Shown: positions 1 to 9,854, numbered from the stretch's first letter. The stretch: 64,000 nucleotides of DNA from Sphingomonas hankookensis (GCF_001619955.1 NZ_LQQO01000045.1:1-64000); one strand, 5' to 3'. Numbers and translations: made by a program. Notes: generated from the sequence alone by a model not told the origin.

Positions 1-262
1 GATAGGGGGTCCTTTTTGGACGCCGATTGACACGCTTGCTTCGACAATCCCGCAGCTGTTCGGACAGCGAACTGCCACGACCGACGCCCGTTGCCCGGAA
101 GTTCAATGCCGTCATCGCCGCGATCAATGTGGCCAACGAACCTACGCCGCCCTCCAACCTTTTGATGGTCTGCGTATCCACTCCGATTCGGTTGGCTAGA
201 GCCCGTTGCGATAGACCCGATGCGCGGCGGACGTCCCGCAATTCCTCGATTAGTATCTGACC
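1..262 (-). CDS. Partial XRE-family helix-turn-helix protein, runs off the left edge
   Basis: On the minus strand an open frame runs from about 262 to the window edge without a stop. It encodes a Cro/C1-type helix-turn-helix with the pattern ELRDVRRASGLSQRALANRI followed by GVDTQTIKRLEGG, which is the expected helix 2-turn-helix 3 of XRE regulators. The residues after the HTH are basic. I could not fix the start: no in-frame ATG is visible, a strong ribosome-binding-like GGAGGGG lies at about 261-267, and the first in-frame TTG is at 241. It could therefore use a rare start codon or be a decayed gene. It may regulate genes to the left that are outside the window. Confidence 0.55.
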
Positions 263-425
263 CCTCCGTGGTTCATATCCTGACCTACTGGTTCGTGCGA
301 GTTGCCATAATTGACCAGCCCCGCAGTGTTAGTCTTCAGTGGCGTTTGGTGGAAAGCGGCCCGGCGGTTTTAGGACAAAAGTGACTTTTCCGCCGTTCGT
401 TCACCCACCATCAGATAGGAGCTAC

Positions 426-787
426 GACCCCCAATAGCGGTCGTTCAGCGCGATCGCGGAAAAATCTTGACGGAGCAGCGTCCGCGCATGCAGCCGCCCG
501 AGATGCGGTCCCGCTGCGTCTTGGCGCGTGCGTGATCCTCGCAGTCACATAGTACCCGGTTCGTGGGGCAACACGCCCGCCTCACCCCAACGCATCCAGC
601 CGTTGTAGAGCGTCTTGTGGAGCCCATAGGCGCTGAATGCATCGCTCCAGCGCAGGCCGTTCCGGTTGACGAACACAATGCCGCTCAACACACGCCTGTC
701 ATCCACCCGAGGCTTGCCATTGCTTTTTGAGAAGAACGGCCGAAGCCGCTCGACCTGCTCATCCGTCAGCCAAAACAGGTCACCCAT
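426..787 (-). pseudogene. IS5-family (IS427-like) transposase remnant
   Basis: The frame from the ATG at 787 down to 545 keeps about the first 70 residues of an IS5/IS427-group transposase. MGDLFWLTDEQVERLRPFF, then GKPRVDDRRVLSGIVFVNRN and GLRWSDAFSAYGLHKTLYN, match the family N-terminus. The frame then leaves the family sequence and stops at 545, so the DDE catalytic region is missing. Between about 545 and 426 another minus frame reads RQDFSAIALNDRY before a stop. This vaguely resembles the hydrophobic C-terminal tail of the family and suggests a large internal deletion. A possible outer end of the element (GAGTCTGAATC in minus-strand sense) lies near 805-815. The element is inactive. It shows that this end of the island has been a target for insertions. 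Confidence 0.7.
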
Positions 788-881
788 TCCGGTTTCGTTG
801 CGGAGTCTGAATCAGATCGCAACGCTCACATCAATGGGTCCTGACTCGAGCGTCGCCCTCGGCTGGTAGTTCCGCCCTGTT

Positions 882-2621
882 TCAGGCGACCCGTTGCTGA
901 AGACGGCGTCCGAAGGCCTCTGCTTGCCGCTCATATGCCTTCCGTGCCGTTGTCGGTAGAAGGAGATGGAGCAGTCCCCGCGCGCGAGACAGCCCCGCGT
1001 AGTGGAGCATGGCCCATCGGTCGTGCCCCACCTCCTCCATGTCGATGGCGATCACGACCTGCCGCTCGAGCCCCTTGAAGGAATGCATCGTAGTGAAGAG
1101 CAGCGCGCCGGCCTTCAGCGCCGCTTCGTCGACCGGCTCGGCGAGCTTTCGGCCCGCGATCTCACGGCGGCCGGCGAGCATCGAGTTCTCATGCCGCCGG
1201 GTCGAGAGGATCGCTATGTCGCGCGACGGCACGTCGCGCGCGATGAGCTCGCGGACGATCGCGTCCAGCCGCGCGACGCCGTCGTCTCCGCCGGCATGGT
1301 AGTGGACTTGGCACTGCGGGCCGTCCGGCGCCCCCGCGACCGCGAGGTCGATGCCGGACGTGATCGAGGCTTGTACCGCGACCTGCCGCGTGTTCCGGCA
1401 GTTCTCGAACAGGTCGTCGAACGCGGGTGCGCCCTCCGCGAGCCGCTGCTCAACAGCGTCCTGCGTCTCGACTCCGTAGATGTTCTGGAGCGGGTCGAGG
1501 AAGAAGTGCCATCGGCCGCGCCTTAGCCCGTCCTCGACTAAGAGGTCGATCACGTCGAGATGCTCGGGCGTGAGTAGATCTTGGGCCTCGTCCAGCACGA
1601 CCACGTCCCAACGCTCGGTGGCGCGCTCGCACAGAGCCTCGGCCGCGATCTCGGGGAACCGGCGCGGGAAGAAATTGGGATGCTCCGCATTCTCCGCGTC
1701 TAGGCGGTCGAGCATGCCCGCGGCTCTAATTAGCTCGTGGTAAAGCGCGTGGACGTGGCGGACTTCCGGCTTCGGGCCGTCGGCCTCCGCCGCGAGCCCC
1801 TGCCGGACATGGCTGGCGAGCAGCTGGTTGAAGCACAGCATGAGGACGCGCTTGCCGCCGGCCGCGAGCTGGCGGGCACGCTCGAGCGCGATCACCGACT
1901 TCCCGGTGCCGGCCGGTCCGCGGACGACGGTCCGGGGATTGGCCGCGAGCCGGCGCGAGGCGCGGATCTGCTCGTTGGACAGGTAGAGCAGTCGCGCGTC
2001 GACGCCAGTCAGGTAGCCGCCCAAGCTGAGCGCCGTCTCAAGGTCCGGGCGAAGGATCTGGCGGGCGAGCCGAATCTCGTCCGGCCTGAGCCCGCGGTAG
2101 TTCCTGCCGTGCTTGTCGGCGCAGACCTCGTGCCAGTGCCTCTGCAGGGCCGAGATGTAGTGGCCTAGCGTGTCGCGGAACTGACGCTTGTCTAGCAGCA
2201 CCTCCGGAACGATTTCGGCGCCGGTTTGCCTGAATTCGGTGTAGGGCATCACGACCCCGAAGCCGAACAGCGCGTCCTTGAAAGATCCGTTCGCCTCTTG
2301 GAGCCTCGACTTGACGGCGTTCATCGCTCCGGACGCCTGCGTCCAAGGGCTCTCGCGCTTGCTGTAGCTCCTGAAGTCGCCGGAGAAGGTCCAGACCCCA
2401 TCCGAGCAGGACACCTTGCCGCCCTTCACCTCGAGCGCGAACACGCCAAGGGTGGAGAGCACGATCATGTCGGCTTCGCCCCAGATCTTGGTCTCGTGCC
2501 CCGGCAGGCCGAGCGAGTGCAGCACCACCCAATCATCCGGAAGCTCGCGCCCGAGCCGCTCGTAGACGAGCCGCTCGCTGTTGGGACACTTGTCGGGGAC
2601 GTCGGGGATCAGGACTGCCAT
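882..2621 (-). CDS. NERD nuclease-domain / SF1 helicase fusion, last gene of the DISARM-like operon
   Basis: The 579-aa protein has an N-terminal NERD (nuclease-related) domain, with GEADMIVL around D51 and FALEVKGG around E64/K66 giving the D...ExK pattern of PD-(D/E)XK nucleases. A superfamily 1 helicase of the UvrD/DUF2075 type follows. Its Walker A is RGPAGTGKS (235-242), its Walker B VVLDEAQDL (344-348), and TMHSFKGLERQVVIAID and AGLSRARGLLH are near the C-terminus. The start is the ATG at 2621: GGAGG sits four bases before it, and it overlaps the end of the DrmB-like gene by 13 bp, so the two are probably translationally coupled. In canonical DISARM the third core gene is drmC, a phospholipase-D protein; here a different putative nuclease occupies that place. 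The likely role is processing or cutting foreign DNA, inferred from domains and context only. Confidence 0.85.
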   Translation of the reverse strand: MAVLIPDVPDKCPNSERLVYERLGRELPDDWVVLHSLGLPGHETKIWGEADMIVLSTLGVFALEVKGGKVSCSDGVWTFSGDFRSYSKRESPWTQASGAMNAVKSRLQEANGSFKDALFGFGVVMPYTEFRQTGAEIVPEVLLDKRQFRDTLGHYISALQRHWHEVCADKHGRNYRGLRPDEIRLARQILRPDLETALSLGGYLTGVDARLLYLSNEQIRASRRLAANPRTVVRGPAGTGKSVIALERARQLAAGGKRVLMLCFNQLLASHVRQGLAAEADGPKPEVRHVHALYHELIRAAGMLDRLDAENAEHPNFFPRRFPEIAAEALCERATERWDVVVLDEAQDLLTPEHLDVIDLLVEDGLRRGRWHFFLDPLQNIYGVETQDAVEQRLAEGAPAFDDLFENCRNTRQVAVQASITSGIDLAVAGAPDGPQCQVHYHAGGDDGVARLDAIVRELIARDVPSRDIAILSTRRHENSMLAGRREIAGRKLAEPVDEAALKAGALLFTTMHSFKGLERQVVIAIDMEEVGHDRWAMLHYAGLSRARGLLHLLLPTTARKAYERQAEAFGRRLQQRVA

Positions 2622-4501
2622 GAGGCCTCCGGAGCGATCGGGCCGAAGAAGCCCTCGAAGGTGCTCTCGGCGTCGCCCACCAGCACGGCGCGGTCGAGCT
2701 CGCGGTTGAAGCGCTCGCAGGCGGTCTCCGGCAGAAGTAGGCAGCAGTGGCATGCCGCACCGCTCACCCGGTCCCCTGATTGCTTTGGGTCTGTCTCTAG
2801 GCAGACAGGGTCGCTTCCGCACCACCCCGCGTTCGCGAGTGTCCGCAAGATGATCGGCTCGAGCAGCTCCGGCTCCGCGAGACGCACCAGTCCTCCGAGA
2901 CTACCCTCGGAGTCGGGTGAGCCTGTGTATACGAGCACGCCGTTCATGATCCGGTTCGAGTCCGAGACGTAGAGGCGTTCCCGGAGCGCTGAAGCCGAGT
3001 AGCCGCATTCCACCGAGATCTGGCGGATCAAGGCGTGCGCGAACGAGTGAACGAGCAGTAGGCGCGCCGTGATGGTGTAGTCGCGCTCGTATCCCCGCTG
3101 CTCCGCGATCCGCCTGCTGCGTGCCTCCAAGATGTTTGCGCGCTCCACCGCACCGGGACTGGCGGCGATCCACTTGTCGACCGCTTCGGTCCGGAAGCGG
3201 AGAAATATGCCCTCGCCTCTGATCTCCGCGCCTGGCAGCCACGAGCGTGGAGTCTTGGAGAGCGGCGAGACCTTCCCTTGGGCGATGGCCTCGGCGACGC
3301 GCTCGGCGCTCACCGGGTGCGGTTCGATCCGCGAGAAGCCGGCGAGCGCGCGCACCTCCCGCAGTCTCGAGGCGGCCCCGATCAGATCGAACCAGTTCGC
3401 CAGAGCTGGAGGAGGAGTCAGTGCCTCGTTCTGGAATTGCGGGACGATGCCGCCCACGATGGGATCGTTCCTATCCTGCGACAGCGCGTCGTATTCCTGC
3501 TCGCGCGCAGCCCGTTCCGTGAGCGCCGGTCCGCCCTCCTCGATCGCCCGGACCCGCCTGTAGGCGGCGAGGAGCTGTGCGACCGGCACGCCGTAGGTCT
3601 GCGAGACGCCCGCGAGCACCGATGGCAGCGCGGCGTCGGGAACGCCGTCGAGGAACATCCTAGACTGCTCGATGAGTAGGTTCAGCGCCTCGGATGCCGG
3701 CGGGATCGAGAGCGCCGAACCGACGACGCCGAAGTGTATGTTGGACGCACCGCGCTGCAGGGCGCGGACCGGCTCGCGGCAGTCGGCCTGCCGGTCGTGC
3801 AGCCAAGGCCGGAAGCCGTCGCACCTCCAGCCGCCGAGCGCGTCGGCGCCGAAGGCGGAGCCGAGCGACTCCCGCGTCGGCCGCTCGGCCGTGCCGCAGC
3901 CCTCGCAGGTGACGTAGAGGTCGGCGAGCGAGGCAGACTGCCCATGCGACCCGAGCTTCAGGAGCGGTCGCTGGCAGACGCCCTCCTGCCGCCCCCTGTG
4001 CGCCCACCACTCCCACGGGAAGTCGCTGAGGTGGCCCTTTCTGCACGCGACGACGAACCTGACGGGACTGGTGTAAGTGGTGGCGTTCCCGTGCGCCGTG
4101 CAACGCAACCGCGCGCCGTCGTCGGCGAGCTCGAAGGGAGCGCCCTCCTTCCCGATTCGGTGGCACTTGGGACACTCGTGCCACTCTGGGAACCTGACTG
4201 CCGGCGCCGCGCTGCGCGCGCGCACCTGTGTGGTACCCGCGAGCTGCTCCTTCACGGGTCCCAGCCGGAAGTGGCTGACGCCGAGCATGGACTGGAGCCT
4301 CTCCTCGCCGATGCGCAGCGCCGGGAGCGAGTTCACCCGCTCCCAGTCCTCGAGCCCCATCGGCATGAACGATCCCTTTTCGAGATCGACGATCGCGCCG
4401 ATCCCGAAGGTCGAGACGAGCTGTGAGCGCCGGACGCTGCCGATCGGCTCGATGGCGTCCGTGGCGGCCGGTGCGGGCGCGAAGCGGGGCCGTCTGGCCA
4501 T
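2609..4501 (-). CDS. drmB: DrmB-like protein (DUF1998), DISARM core component
   Basis: The 630-aa protein carries the DUF1998 signature near the C-terminus: a zinc-type cysteine group AACHCCLLLPETACERFN followed by RELDRAVLVG. The N-terminal half has further cysteine pairs (HECPKCHRIG, CEGCGTAERP, a CRKGH motif) and the phrase VSTFGIGAIVDLEKGSFMP, which is usual for DrmB proteins. In characterised DISARM, DrmB forms a complex with the helicase DrmA that acts on incoming phage DNA. The start is the ATG at 4501, preceded by AGGAGA. This ATG shares one base with the TGA of the DrmA-like gene (TGATG), so the stoichiometry of the pair is probably coupled. Its order directly after drmA is as in DISARM. 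Confidence 0.88.
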   Translation of the reverse strand: MARRPRFAPAPAATDAIEPIGSVRRSQLVSTFGIGAIVDLEKGSFMPMGLEDWERVNSLPALRIGEERLQSMLGVSHFRLGPVKEQLAGTTQVRARSAAPAVRFPEWHECPKCHRIGKEGAPFELADDGARLRCTAHGNATTYTSPVRFVVACRKGHLSDFPWEWWAHRGRQEGVCQRPLLKLGSHGQSASLADLYVTCEGCGTAERPTRESLGSAFGADALGGWRCDGFRPWLHDRQADCREPVRALQRGASNIHFGVVGSALSIPPASEALNLLIEQSRMFLDGVPDAALPSVLAGVSQTYGVPVAQLLAAYRRVRAIEEGGPALTERAAREQEYDALSQDRNDPIVGGIVPQFQNEALTPPPALANWFDLIGAASRLREVRALAGFSRIEPHPVSAERVAEAIAQGKVSPLSKTPRSWLPGAEIRGEGIFLRFRTEAVDKWIAASPGAVERANILEARSRRIAEQRGYERDYTITARLLLVHSFAHALIRQISVECGYSASALRERLYVSDSNRIMNGVLVYTGSPDSEGSLGGLVRLAEPELLEPIILRTLANAGWCGSDPVCLETDPKQSGDRVSGAACHCCLLLPETACERFNRELDRAVLVGDAESTFEGFFGPIAPEASWQS

Positions 4502-7500
4502 CACATTCTCCTGGTCACGGTCTTGAGGGCGAAGGCGGTCGAGGGCTCCACCTCCCGCATGGAGTTCGGCGTGGTCCAAGCGAGGGCTCCGGGCTGGCTG
4601 CCCTCCTCGGCGGAGGTCATGAGGTGCGGCTTGGTTCGCCCGTAGGGCGCCGCCCTCTTCCAGTAGACTAGATCCGTGCCTGAGGCCTGCGCGTTCTGGC
4701 TGCGCGCCGCCCATTCGGCGACGATGGCGTTCACGTCATCGGCCGATTCGGCCGCCTCAATGCCCAGCGACGCGGATGCCGCCCGGGAGCGGATCGCGGC
4801 GATCAGCGGCCCGACGTCCGGAGCCTCCGGATCGAAGGCGGCTGCCGCGTCATCGTCGTCCATTCCGGCGCTCAGGTGTCTTACGGCGGCCGCGACTACC
4901 GCGTGTAGCGCTTTGTCACGTGCGCGCGGCGCCCACGGGGTGACGCTGGTCGCCTCCACGCTGCGGTAGAGCGCTCCGTGGTAGGAGAGGAAGTGCTCGA
5001 AGTGTGACACGTCGCGAGGACGACCAAAATTGTAGAGGGTCAGCACCAGCCCGTCGATGCCGCGCCCCACGCGGCTGCTGGCCTGGATGTACTCCGCCGT
5101 GGACTTTGGCTGGCCGTTCACAAGCATGAGCCCGAGCCGCGACACGTCCACGCCGACCGATATCATGTTGGAGGCGAGCACGGCGTCGCGGGGCTCGGGA
5201 TCGAACGGGTCAGACCCGTCGGGCAGCGGATTGGCGAGCTCATTGAGGTAGGCCGGAAGATCGCGGGACGAGACTCGGCTGCTAAGCTCAATGGCGTCGG
5301 TTTCGAGGCGCCTCGGCCTAGACCCGAGCCTGCTGGCGAGGAAGGCGATCTGGCGTGGAATGTCATCCTGCAGGAGGACGTGCGCGCCGCCCAGCTCGCG
5401 AAGGCTGTTGAAGTACAGCACGCTTGTCCAGAAGGGATCGGCGAGCGGCGGCTTGGCCCCGTTCTCGACGAGATGCGCGATGCCTTGGAGCAGCGCGGCC
5501 GCAGCCGCCTGCAGGGCGAACTTGGGGCTTCGTCCCGCGGAGCACAGGCCTAGGTAGAGCCGGTCGGCACCCGTCTCGTCGCGCACTGCGAAGAACGAGT
5601 CGCCGGCCTCGAAGCCGGATGGCGGGAACTGCAGCACCGGCCGGTCGAACAGGGCCCGCACCTGACGCGACGCCTGCCCGATGGTCGCGGTCGATCCGAT
5701 CACCTTCGGCCTGACGCCATCTTCCGTGCAGAGCAAGTCGACGACAGTCTCGTATAGACCCGCCATGGAACCGAGCGGGCCGGATATAAGATGCAGCTCG
5801 TCTTGGATGATGAGACCCGGCCTAGTGCCACCATCGAGTCCGAAGAGTGCACGCAGGTCGCGCCTCCTCGGAAGCTGCGCGAACTTGTCGATTGTGCCGA
5901 TAAGAAGGCTCGGCGGAGCGTCGTAGATGAAGTCGTCGACCGTCATGACCGGCAGCGGTTCGCCTCTGCTCGCGCACCGGGCGTTGGCACAACGGATCTC
6001 GATGCCGGAATCGGAGGGCGCGCGCGAGTAGCAGCCGGCGTCCAGCCCGCTCCCGCAAACGGGGCAGTCGAGGAGCTGCCGCGGCGTGGACTTGGGCTTC
6101 TGGTAGTCGTGCTCGAGGTCAAGCGCGTTCATCGCATCGCCCGTGCGGTTCGGAGTGGCGTCGCCTCCGACGTAGAGCCCGAGGCTGATCGGCGCCTCGC
6201 CTAGGTCGGCGCGCTCGATCCGGATCGCGTCGCACGCGCAGATCAGTGCGGCGGCCCGCTGGAACTGCTGCACGGTGAGCAGCCTCAACGTGTAGCGCAT
6301 CAGCACGTCGACGCCGCCCTCCTCGCGGCGGCGCTCGCTCGTGAGCCGGCGGTGCAGGATCTGGAAGGCGGTCAGCCCCAGATACGCCTCAGTCTTGCCG
6401 CCGCCGGTAGGGAACCACAGAAGGTCGACATGATCGCGATCCGGATCCGACCCGTCGACCAGCCCTGGAAGCACCATGAGGATGTAGGCCAGCTGGAACG
6501 GGCGCCAGGTCAGCGGACCGGCCCGGTCCGCTTTTGAGGCGAACCGGGACTGCCGGTCCATCGCCTCGTTGGAGAGCGTGAACGCGCGCCACGCGTGGCG
6601 GTCGGTCCGGAGCGTGGCGATGCCCGCCCTGATCCGGCGGAGCGCGTCGCGGCAGCGCTGGAGGTTGCGCTCGGCTGCGTCCCCCAGATCCCCTTCGAAC
6701 GTCGTGACCCGGACTGCCAGCGTGCTGTCGATCCACGCCTCGTAGGTGGTGGCGAAGTCCTCCAGCGCCGCCAGAACCTCTTCACGCCCTTCCTCTCGTG
6801 AGAGCCACGAGGCGGAGAGCGCCTGCTCGTGCCGGCCGAGGAAATCCCGGAGCGACCCGTGGCCGGATGCGCTCATGCCCTTGACCAGCGCGGCGGGCAT
6901 CCAGGCGGTCTCGAGACGTGCCACTCGGCGCTGCTCGGACGGCTCCCACTCGACGGCCACTCCGTGACCGGCGGCGTATTCGAGCACGTCGCGGTAAAGG
7001 AGGGTCGCTGAGAGCGCGTCCTCGTCCGCCCCGACCGTTGCGGGCGCGGGCCGTGGCCTGATCGCCCCGCCGCCGTCCGCCGCGAGCGCCTTCACCTCCA
7101 GTCCCGACTGGAGCAGGCAGAACTCGTCGCGCATTCGGTCTTCGGTCGGCTGCGCCCTGTTGATGAGGGTCAGTGTCAGCACCTGCCGGCCGTCGGTGAT
7201 CCGCCGCCTGACGTGCAGACAGACGGAGGGATCGGAGACCGGCGCGCCGTCGGCTCCGGAGAACTGGTGGACCCGCCACGTCCCGGCCGCGCCGGGCGCG
7301 ATCTCGAGCCGGTAGTCGAGCTGTCGCCTCAACCACATGCGTCTGGGTTTTCCGCCCTCCTTCAGCGGTTCGCGCTCAATAGCTACGTAGCGCGCGGTTC
7401 GCGCGGTCGAGACCAAGATGGTAGCCTGCTCGTCGGCGGCGAAGGTCAGGCCGAGCGAGCATGGCCTGACGGCCCGGTATCCGGGCACGCCGGCATCGGC

Positions 7501-7707
7501 CTCGCCGTCCATCTCCTGCGGCGCACCGTCGTCTTGGTCGTCCTCGATCGCACCAAGGATCTCGCCCTCCGGCCAGAGGATGCCGGTGAGATAGGTGTCG
7601 ACGGGCGCGGAGGCGATCTCCTCGTCGTCGGCTAGCGGGCCGAGCAGGAGAGCGGTCGCGGTGGACACGAGGTCGCTGCGGACCGGTCGGTGGTCGAGGC
7701 GGGTCAA
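4501..7707 (-). CDS. drmA: DrmA-like SF2 helicase, DISARM core component
   Basis: The 1068-aa protein begins with the DrmA-type segment LLLGPLADDEE then DTYLTGILWPEG. It carries an SF2 helicase with Walker A LWFPTGGGKTEAYLGL near residue 440, an insertion with cysteine pairs (CPVCGSG, CANARCAS), motif II IIQDELHLISGPLGSM, motif III GSTATIGQAS and the family hallmark MISVGVDVSRLGLML then QPKSTAEYIQASSRVGR. A strand-initial open frame continues upstream to 7764, but the better start is the TTG at 7707. It overlaps the stop of the UvrD gene as ATTGA and has AAGGACAAGGA just before it. The protein should translocate on or remodel DNA as part of the DrmAB complex. Membership in the DrmA family is clear; activity of this variant is inferred. 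Confidence 0.88.
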   Translation of the reverse strand: MTRLDHRPVRSDLVSTATALLLGPLADDEEIASAPVDTYLTGILWPEGEILGAIEDDQDDGAPQEMDGEADAGVPGYRAVRPCSLGLTFAADEQATILVSTARTARYVAIEREPLKEGGKPRRMWLRRQLDYRLEIAPGAAGTWRVHQFSGADGAPVSDPSVCLHVRRRITDGRQVLTLTLINRAQPTEDRMRDEFCLLQSGLEVKALAADGGGAIRPRPAPATVGADEDALSATLLYRDVLEYAAGHGVAVEWEPSEQRRVARLETAWMPAALVKGMSASGHGSLRDFLGRHEQALSASWLSREEGREEVLAALEDFATTYEAWIDSTLAVRVTTFEGDLGDAAERNLQRCRDALRRIRAGIATLRTDRHAWRAFTLSNEAMDRQSRFASKADRAGPLTWRPFQLAYILMVLPGLVDGSDPDRDHVDLLWFPTGGGKTEAYLGLTAFQILHRRLTSERRREEGGVDVLMRYTLRLLTVQQFQRAAALICACDAIRIERADLGEAPISLGLYVGGDATPNRTGDAMNALDLEHDYQKPKSTPRQLLDCPVCGSGLDAGCYSRAPSDSGIEIRCANARCASRGEPLPVMTVDDFIYDAPPSLLIGTIDKFAQLPRRRDLRALFGLDGGTRPGLIIQDELHLISGPLGSMAGLYETVVDLLCTEDGVRPKVIGSTATIGQASRQVRALFDRPVLQFPPSGFEAGDSFFAVRDETGADRLYLGLCSAGRSPKFALQAAAAALLQGIAHLVENGAKPPLADPFWTSVLYFNSLRELGGAHVLLQDDIPRQIAFLASRLGSRPRRLETDAIELSSRVSSRDLPAYLNELANPLPDGSDPFDPEPRDAVLASNMISVGVDVSRLGLMLVNGQPKSTAEYIQASSRVGRGIDGLVLTLYNFGRPRDVSHFEHFLSYHGALYRSVEATSVTPWAPRARDKALHAVVAAAVRHLSAGMDDDDAAAAFDPEAPDVGPLIAAIRSRAASASLGIEAAESADDVNAIVAEWAARSQNAQASGTDLVYWKRAAPYGRTKPHLMTSAEEGSQPGALAWTTPNSMREVEPSTAFALKTVTRRM

Positions 7708-9854
7708 TCCTTGTCCTTCCACGTTTGGAAATCGCCGGTGCCGAAGAGTCCGACGCCAAGCCACAGTCCGCTCGTGCGCTCCGGTTCGCCAAGCCGGTCA
7801 GTGTCGCCGGCGGAGACCGTGCCGACCGACGAAATCCTGAGGTTCAGGATCGTGGGCGGCAGCTTGTAGCCTTTCTTGTGCAGCACCTTCAGCAGATCCT
7901 TCGAGAGCTGGTTGGCGGTCCGGCCGAGCAGCCTGCCCGGCTTGTTGCCCTCCTGGAGATGGATGTGCCACTCGGCATGGTCGCCGGCCCGATGCTTGCA
8001 GAGCATGACCTTACGCCCCGGCAGGGTGGCGGCCTCAGTCAAGAGAAGTGCCTGCAGCGCCTCCACGCCTTCAGCTCCTCCTAGCAGTTCGGGATCCGCG
8101 AAGCCGAGCGGGTCGATGTCGCCGCGCAGCCCCATCTCCATGTTGATCCACCGCTTGCGCCAGCATGACAGCCGCCGGCGCCCGTCGGCGAAATCCCAAT
8201 GGACAGGGACGCGGTAGATCTGACCCGCGGGTGCGCGTTCGAGCGTCCGTCCGGCCCGTGTCATGCCAACGTAAGCGACGCTGGCCCGCTCCCCCGGATC
8301 ATCTTCCACGCCGTCGTCTCGCTTCTGGCGCTCTTTCGGCTCGAGCAGGGTGACGGCGTCGAACTCCATGCCCTTGGACTGGTGGACGGTCGTGACGATC
8401 ACGCCGCCCTCGGCGACGGGCTGGTCGTCTGGGAAGGCGTCGGGCCACGTGAGGCGGTCGCGAAGCTGGGCCATGTCGATGGCGTTGGCGTCCTCGGCGG
8501 CCCCGCTCGCACGCGCGAGCCGCAGCCAAGCCACCTCCTCGACCGGCAATCCCAGCCGTGCGCAACCCTCCTTACCCCAAGCATCTGCGAGATGGGTGTG
8601 GATGCGGCCGAACTGCGATCGCGGTACCGAAGTGGACCGCGCCTTCCTGAGCAGCGCTCCGATCCACGCGGGCGGCAGCGCGGTGTGCCTGCCGGCGTGC
8701 AGCCGGACGGGGACCGCCGTGGCTTCAGTTTCTTGGCCGTAGAGTGCCTGCAGCACCCGTAGCGCCTCCCCGTTGGTCTGCGTCAGTATCGCGCGGCTGC
8801 CTCCCGTGGCGGCCTCCAGCAGGCCGCGCCCCAGCGGCTTCGCTGGCTCCGGCAGCGCCGAGATCGCGGCCAGCATTACCCGGAGCTTCTCCCGTTCGGG
8901 ACGGTCGCCGAGTAGGACGGTTCTAAGGCTCGACGACGTTTGTGCGAGGGATGCCTCCGCCCGGTGGTTCCTGACCAGTGACCCATGCGTGAGCTCGCCG
9001 TCGTAGAGCCGGCCTACCTCGTCCCAATACTGTTTCGGCGTCGGGAAGGGGGTTCCATCCTCGCGTGCGCCGCTGGCGAAGCCGTAGATCGCCTGCGCCG
9101 GGTCACCGAGAATCGTGAATCCGCAGCCTTCTTGGCCCCGGGGCGCCAGAAGGGCGAGAAGCGCCAGGACGAGGTCGCCGCGAACACCGGGCAGGTCTTG
9201 GAACTCGTCCACGACGATGTGCCGCCGGTCGCCGATGAAGCGGCGCACGTCGTCCCGGCGATCGCCTCCCATGAGTTCGGTGAGCGCGGCAATGTTGTGG
9301 TCGTGTGGTCGGGTGATAAGCGTTTGGGGCGCTTCGCCAAGCAGGCGGAGCATCCTGAACGCCCAAGAGTCGAAGGTCCTGATCGATAGGTGGCGAAGCT
9401 CTTCGACGACGCGCGCGTCAGTTTCGCCGATCCTTCCGATGCGCTGGGTCAGTGTTCGCACCGCGCTGCGCGAGAAGCTCAGGACGAGAAGCTGCGAGGG
9501 CGAGAGCTCCCGTCTGACGAGCCCCGCGAGCCGCCGGGCCGCGATCTCCGTCTTGCCGGTACCCGGACCCGCGTCGACCAGCATCCGTGCTGAAGCCGAG
9601 GCTCCTGCGATGCAATTGCGGACCGCCGTGTCGTCCGGAGGAGCCTCCGGCTCGGGCCTGTTGACGCGCGGCTGCCGTGGTCCGTCCGCCTCGTTGTCGA
9701 GTGGAGTTCCATTGATCTCGATCCGGCCCTCGTGCAGGCGCCAGAGGTGACGACGATACATCACCGCAGGTCCGCCCTTGGCTTCCCGGAGCGGACGTTC
9801 CACCGTCTCTATGAGCTTGCCCGCCTTCTCGACGGCGACCTGCACAGTGCTCAT
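7704..9854 (-). CDS. UvrD/PcrA-like SF1 DNA helicase of the DISARM-like operon
   Basis: The 716-aa protein is an SF1A helicase: Walker A DAGPGTGKTEIAARRLAG (96-102), motif Ia SFSRSAVRTLTQRI, motif II VVDEFQDLPG (216-220), motif III GDPAQAIYGFASG, motif V VTTVHQSKGMEFD and motif VI SVAYVGMTRAGRTL. After the helicase core comes a C-terminal part of about 170 residues with no domain I recognise (LGFADPELLGGAEG, then HRAGDHAEWHIHLQ). The start ATG at 9854 is preceded by GGGAGGGATC. The gene overlaps the next gene by four bases. A UvrD-type helicase is not one of the standard DISARM subunits (drmA-E or the methylases), so it is a candidate accessory or replacement for the SNF2-type DrmD. Confidence 0.85.
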   Translation of the reverse strand: MSTVQVAVEKAGKLIETVERPLREAKGGPAVMYRRHLWRLHEGRIEINGTPLDNEADGPRQPRVNRPEPEAPPDDTAVRNCIAGASASARMLVDAGPGTGKTEIAARRLAGLVRRELSPSQLLVLSFSRSAVRTLTQRIGRIGETDARVVEELRHLSIRTFDSWAFRMLRLLGEAPQTLITRPHDHNIAALTELMGGDRRDDVRRFIGDRRHIVVDEFQDLPGVRGDLVLALLALLAPRGQEGCGFTILGDPAQAIYGFASGAREDGTPFPTPKQYWDEVGRLYDGELTHGSLVRNHRAEASLAQTSSSLRTVLLGDRPEREKLRVMLAAISALPEPAKPLGRGLLEAATGGSRAILTQTNGEALRVLQALYGQETEATAVPVRLHAGRHTALPPAWIGALLRKARSTSVPRSQFGRIHTHLADAWGKEGCARLGLPVEEVAWLRLARASGAAEDANAIDMAQLRDRLTWPDAFPDDQPVAEGGVIVTTVHQSKGMEFDAVTLLEPKERQKRDDGVEDDPGERASVAYVGMTRAGRTLERAPAGQIYRVPVHWDFADGRRRLSCWRKRWINMEMGLRGDIDPLGFADPELLGGAEGVEALQALLLTEAATLPGRKVMLCKHRAGDHAEWHIHLQEGNKPGRLLGRTANQLSKDLLKVLHKKGYKLPPTILNLRISSVGTVSAGDTDRLGEPERTSGLWLGVGLFGTGDFQTWKDKD

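Noticed and set aside
5001-5300. A further zinc-finger gene inside the DrmA-like region
   Set aside because: The cysteine pairs belong to the DrmA-like reading frame itself, which is continuous through this region.
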